Part shown: positions 61,025 through 64,000 of the stretch, piece by piece
Layout of the letters: each line of letters opens with the position of its first letter
How positions within the stretch are numbered: the stretch's first letter is position 1
Source: Psychroflexus sp. ALD_RP9
GTDB taxonomy: Bacteria > Bacteroidota > Bacteroidia > Flavobacteriales > Flavobacteriaceae
Length of the DNA: 64,000 nucleotides
NCBI RefSeq assembly: GCF_017311165.1
Contig: NZ_CP062973.1
Coordinates: 186,001 to 250,000 of the forward strand
Reading direction: 5' to 3'
Notes under the pieces: model-generated
What the model was told of the DNA's origin: nothing
Seen by the model: the letters and a program-made list of their open reading frames with translations, nothing else
Database searches by the model: none
Made by a program: the position numbers and the translations under genes

Positions 61025-62695
61025 GTATTTAATTCTCTTTGGCATTAGGTCTCCACCTAAGCGTTGTCTTTTATTTTCTTCATAATCACTAAAACTTCCT
61101 TCAAAAAAGTAAACTTGAGAATCTCCTTCAAAGGCTAAAATATGTGTGCATATACGATCTAAAAACCAACGGTCGTGTGATATTACTACTGCACAACCCG
61201 CAAAATTCTCGAGCCCTTCTTCTAATGCTCTTAAAGTATTAACATCAAGGTCATTAGTTGGTTCATCTAATAACAATACATTTCCTTCTTCTCTCAAGGT
61301 CATCGCTAAGTGTAATCGATTACGCTCACCACCTGAAAGTGTATTCACTTTTTTATTTTGTTCACTACCTGAAAAATTAAATCGGCTTAAGTAAGCACGT
61401 GAATTGACTTTTCGACCACCCATCATAATAAGTTCTTGACCATCACAGAAATTTTCCCAGATACTTTTATCTGGATCAATGTCACTGTGAGCCTGATCTA
61501 CATAAGCGATTTTAGCAGTTTCACCAACTACAAACTCACCTTTATCAGGTGTTTCTTCACCCATAATCATTTTAAAAATGGTTGTTTTACCAGCACCATT
61601 AGGTCCTATAACACCAACAATACCTGCTTGCGGTAGTTTAAAGTTTAAATCTTCATAAAGTAATTTACTATCAAAAGCTTTACTAACCCCTTTTGCTTCA
61701 ATTACGTTTGTACCAAGCCTCGGACCATTAGGTATGTATATTTCAAGTTTTTCATCAAGTTTCTCTTGATCTTGACTCATTAATTTATCATAATTTTTCA
61801 ATCGTGCCTTTTGCTTTGATTGCCTTCCTTTAGGAGCCATTTTAACCCATTCTAACTCTCGTTCTAAAGTTTTTTGGCGTTTAGAAGCTTGTTTTTGCTC
61901 TTGTGACATCCGTTTTGACTTTTGATCAAGCCATGACGAGTAATTACCTTTCCACGGAATACCCTCACCACGATCTAATTCTAAAATCCATCCTGCTACA
62001 TTATCTAAAAAATAACGGTCATGAGTTACAGCAATGACTGTACCTTTATATTGTTGCAAGTGGTGCTCTAACCAGTGTACAGACTCTGCGTCTAAGTGGT
62101 TAGTTGGCTCATCAAGAAGTAAAACGTCAGGTTCTTGCAATAATAACCTACAAAGTGCAACACGTCTTTTTTCACCTCCCGATAATACTGAAATTTTCTT
62201 ATCAGCATCAGGTGTTCTTAAAGCGTCCATAGCTACTTCGAGTTTATTGTCAAGCTCCCAAGCATTTGTGGCATCAATTTTGTCCTGTAGGTCTGCTTGT
62301 CTATCCATTAACTTTTGCATTTTATCTGGGTTTTCATAAACCTCAGGCAAACCAAAATCATCGTTAATTTTATTATATTCATCTAAAATAGCAACAACAT
62401 CGGCTACACCTTCTTTAACTACTTCCAGTACTGTTTTATCGGGATTTAGTTCAGGTTCTTGCTCTAAATACCCGACAGAATAATCCTGAGAAAAAACAAC
62501 ATCACCCTGATAATTTTTTTCTTGACCTGCTATGATTTTCATTAAGGTAGACTTACCTGAACCATTAAGTCCAAGTATCCCTATTTTAGCACCATAGAAA
62601 AAACTGAGATAAATATTTTTTAGCACAGGTTTATTTGCACCTGGATAAGTTTTGCTTACCCCAGACATTGAAAAAATTACTTTTTTATCTTCCAT
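61007..62695 (-). CDS. ettA: Energy-dependent translational throttle protein EttA (ABC-F)
   Basis: A 562-residue ABC-F protein with two ATPase domains and no membrane segment. Walker A loops GLNGSGKST and GPNGAGKTT, two LSGGE signatures (LSGGEKRRVAL and LSGGERNRLHL), and DEPTNHLD/DEPTNDLD are present, together with the long linker (PtIM region) with KMAPKGRQSKQKARLKNYDK, a hallmark of EttA. It binds the ribosomal E site and gates translation by the ATP/ADP ratio. The neighbouring CAL67264-type gene lies upstream on the same strand. Confidence 0.94.
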   Translation of the reverse strand: MEDKKVIFSMSGVSKTYPGANKPVLKNIYLSFFYGAKIGILGLNGSGKSTLMKIIAGQEKNYQGDVVFSQDYSVGYLEQEPELNPDKTVLEVVKEGVADVVAILDEYNKINDDFGLPEVYENPDKMQKLMDRQADLQDKIDATNAWELDNKLEVAMDALRTPDADKKISVLSGGEKRRVALCRLLLQEPDVLLLDEPTNHLDAESVHWLEHHLQQYKGTVIAVTHDRYFLDNVAGWILELDRGEGIPWKGNYSSWLDQKSKRMSQEQKQASKRQKTLERELEWVKMAPKGRQSKQKARLKNYDKLMSQDQEKLDEKLEIYIPNGPRLGTNVIEAKGVSKAFDSKLLYEDLNFKLPQAGIVGVIGPNGAGKTTIFKMIMGEETPDKGEFVVGETAKIAYVDQAHSDIDPDKSIWENFCDGQELIMMGGRKVNSRAYLSRFNFSGSEQNKKVNTLSGGERNRLHLAMTLREEGNVLLLDEPTNDLDVNTLRALEEGLENFAGCAVVISHDRWFLDRICTHILAFEGDSQVYFFEGSFSDYEENKRQRLGGDLMPKRIKYKKLVR

Positions 62696-62705
62696 ATTAT
62701 ATATT

Positions 62706-62882
62706 TTAAACGCGGCCTTTTAAAGCATTAAACACCCATGCAATAGCAAAAAAACCAATACCAACAGCGGCAAAGCCCCAACCAGCAACTTCGTTATATC
62801 TAAATGCACCTAAAGCTATTAAACCTAGTCCAACGATAATCATTATAAATGTTGCCCAGGCTAAAACTGTGTTTTTATTCAT
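62706..62882 (-). CDS. CAL67264 family small membrane protein
   Basis: A 58-residue protein with two membrane helices (AWATFIMIIVGLGLIALGAF and GWGFAAVGIGFFAIAWVFNA) and an N-terminal MNKNTVLAW. I recognise it as the CAL67264 family, small membrane proteins of Flavobacteria found next to ettA. Function unknown. It precedes ettA by 10 bases and probably shares its transcript. A minus-strand -7 element (TATATTTG, 62907-62914) lies upstream. Confidence 0.85.
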   Translation of the reverse strand: MNKNTVLAWATFIMIIVGLGLIALGAFRYNEVAGWGFAAVGIGFFAIAWVFNALKGRV

Positions 62883-62906
62883 AGTTCTTTTTTAAATTTC
62901 AACTAG

Positions 62907-62914
62907 CAAATATA
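62907..62914 (-). promoter_or_regulatory. -7 element of the CAL67264-ettA operon
   Basis: TATATTTG on the minus strand matches TAnnTTTG; it lies 25 bases before the ATG of the small membrane protein gene. No TTG is present at the -33 spacing. Confidence 0.4.
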
Positions 62915-63031
62915 ATGATTTCTAGGTTCTCATAATTTCAACTAACATCGCTAATTTATAATTAAATTGTCGTCGCAATCGATTTAGTAAATCATACTAA
63001 TTTGTATTTTAGCACAAAACTTTTTCAGCCG

Positions 63032-64000
63032 ATGGATATTAAATTCAATAAAAACGAAGATCATAATAAACTTTTAGTTTCAGACCTTAGACATAAACTC
63101 AAAAAAGTCCATCTTGGTGGTGGTCAAAAAAAAATTGACAAACATCATGATAAGGGAAAGATGACGGCTCGTGAACGCATTGATTACTTATTAGATCAAC
63201 CCAAAAAAGCTATTGAAATAGGTGCATTTGCTGGTGATGATATGTATAAAGAATATGGTGGCTGCCCTAGTGGTGGCGTTGTTGTTAAGATTGGTGAAGT
63301 GTCTGGCAAGAAAGTTATTGTGGTAGCTAATGATGCAACTGTAAAAGCAGGTGCTTGGTTTCCTATCACTGGAAAAAAGAATCTCAGAGCTCAAGAAATT
63401 TCTATCGAGAATAATTTACCAATAATTTACCTTGTTGATAGTGCTGGCGTATTTTTACCCATGCAGGACGAAATTTTTCCAGATAAAGAGCATTTTGGTC
63501 GTATTTTTAGAAATAATGCTGTAATGAGTAGCAAGGGAATTACTCAAATTGCAGCAGTCATGGGAAGTTGTGTTGCTGGTGGCGCTTATCTTCCAATCAT
63601 GAGTGATGAAGCCTTAATCGTAGAAAAAACAGGTAGTATATTCTTGGCTGGAAGTTATCTTGTTAAAGCTGCTATTGGTGAAAGTATAGATAATGAAACT
63701 CTTGGAGGTGCTACAACGCATTGCGAGGTGAGTGGCGTAACTGACTATAAAGCTAAAGATGATAAAGATGCGCTTGACCGAATTAAGTCTGTATTTGATA
63801 AAATTGGCGATTATGAAAAAGCAGGATTTAATCGTATAACTCCTAAAAATCCTAAAAAAGATCAAAATGAAATTTATGGGTTGCTTCCTGAAAAACGAAG
63901 TGATCAATATGATATGATGCCAATAATCGAACGCCTTGTTGATAATTCTGAATTTGATGAATACAAATCTGGTTATGGACAAACAATCATTACGGGTTAT
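63032..64000 (+). CDS. Acyl-CoA carboxylase, carboxyltransferase subunit (3' end cut by window edge)
   Basis: The first 323 residues of a carboxyltransferase beta-type subunit (propionyl-CoA/methylcrotonyl-CoA/acetyl-CoA group). It begins with the usual KLKKVHLGGGQKKIDKHHDK, then GKMTARERIDYLLD, and has the crotonase-fold core with PIIYLVDSAGVFLPMQDE and VMGSCVAGGAYLPIMSDEA, plus FLAGSYLVKAAIGE. The product would transfer a carboxyl group from biotin to an acyl-CoA; the biotin subunit is not in view. Methylcrotonyl-CoA or related branched-chain substrates are most likely from this ordering of motifs. It is transcribed away from the small membrane protein gene. Confidence 0.9.
   Translation, partial: MDIKFNKNEDHNKLLVSDLRHKLKKVHLGGGQKKIDKHHDKGKMTARERIDYLLDQPKKAIEIGAFAGDDMYKEYGGCPSGGVVVKIGEVSGKKVIVVANDATVKAGAWFPITGKKNLRAQEISIENNLPIIYLVDSAGVFLPMQDEIFPDKEHFGRIFRNNAVMSSKGITQIAAVMGSCVAGGAYLPIMSDEALIVEKTGSIFLAGSYLVKAAIGESIDNETLGGATTHCEVSGVTDYKAKDDKDALDRIKSVFDKIGDYEKAGFNRITPKNPKKDQNEIYGLLPEKRSDQYDMMPIIERLVDNSEFDEYKSGYGQTIITGY

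Overview
The window is chromosomal DNA from a member of the Bacteroidota, almost certainly a Flavobacteriaceae species. The evidence is consistent: AT-rich DNA, promoters of the Bacteroidota type (TTG, 19 bases, TAnnTTTG), almost no Shine-Dalgarno sequences, a type IX secretion (T9SS) C-terminal sorting domain, a GLPGLI-family protein, TonB-dependent receptors with SusC-like N-terminal domains, type III glutamine synthetase, bacillithiol synthesis (bshA), a short archaeal/eukaryotic-type prolyl-tRNA synthetase and a CAL67264-type small membrane protein beside ettA. The genus cannot be fixed from this window.

Layout. 0-8.4 kb (minus strand): the truncated bshA, a GH3/beta-lactamase fusion, then a run of tightly packed genes: a small cytosolic protein, two HdrB/HdrC-like iron-sulfur redox subunits with a HAD-like gene between them, an MlaD/MCE protein and a cell-wall amidase. 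8.5-13.3 kb (plus): lptD-like, ridA and a sodium:solute symporter. 13.3-17.8 kb (minus): a large tamB-like gene. 17.9-22.6 kb (plus): tsaD, a PPIase, rsmE, a DUF4159 gene and two RNA methyltransferase-type genes. 22.6-24.9 kb (minus): murA, DUF4290, DUF493. 25-29.4 kb (plus): a P-loop ATPase, recQ, fmt, HU and yqgE/algH. 29.4-30.7 kb (minus): a class IV aminotransferase and a START-like protein. Then come tRNA-Met and a large PLP enzyme.

33-38 kb (minus): a T9SS cargo protein, hisS, a conserved gene, the rpsF-rpsR-rplI ribosomal operon and a lipoprotein. 38.3-40.5 kb (plus): a FecA-like TonB receptor. 40.6-47.1 kb (minus): pyrF, prfA, a DUF3078 gene, purM and glnN. 47.1-51.5 kb is an accessory segment. 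51.5-58.9 kb: a Ca/Na antiporter, a BlaI/BlaR1-like pair, an aldo/keto reductase, a FadL-like porin and a low-complexity lipoprotein. 59-64 kb: proS, two identical tRNA-Glu genes, rpsT, ettA, a CAL67264-type gene and the start of an acyl-CoA carboxylase gene.

Most of the window is ordinary housekeeping DNA. The clear exception is about 47.16-51.81 kb. There the last ~267 bp of the antiporter gene occur twice in direct orientation, 4370 bp apart. Between the copies lies a cassette: a structured leader region, a small secreted acidic two-cysteine protein, a GLPGLI protein and a compositionally foreign TonB-dependent receptor. It has the shape of an insertion that displaced the old gene end (now decaying) and supplied a new one, but no recombinase is present. 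I regard it as the best candidate for an undescribed system, possibly a dedicated export or uptake pathway for the small protein; that function is inference.

Other points: MurA has Asp where the fosfomycin-targeted Cys normally lies; the BlaR1-like protein carries an internal ~90-residue tandem repeat and a TonB-plug-like tail; both tRNA loci share a 14-base motif across the -10 region and start site.
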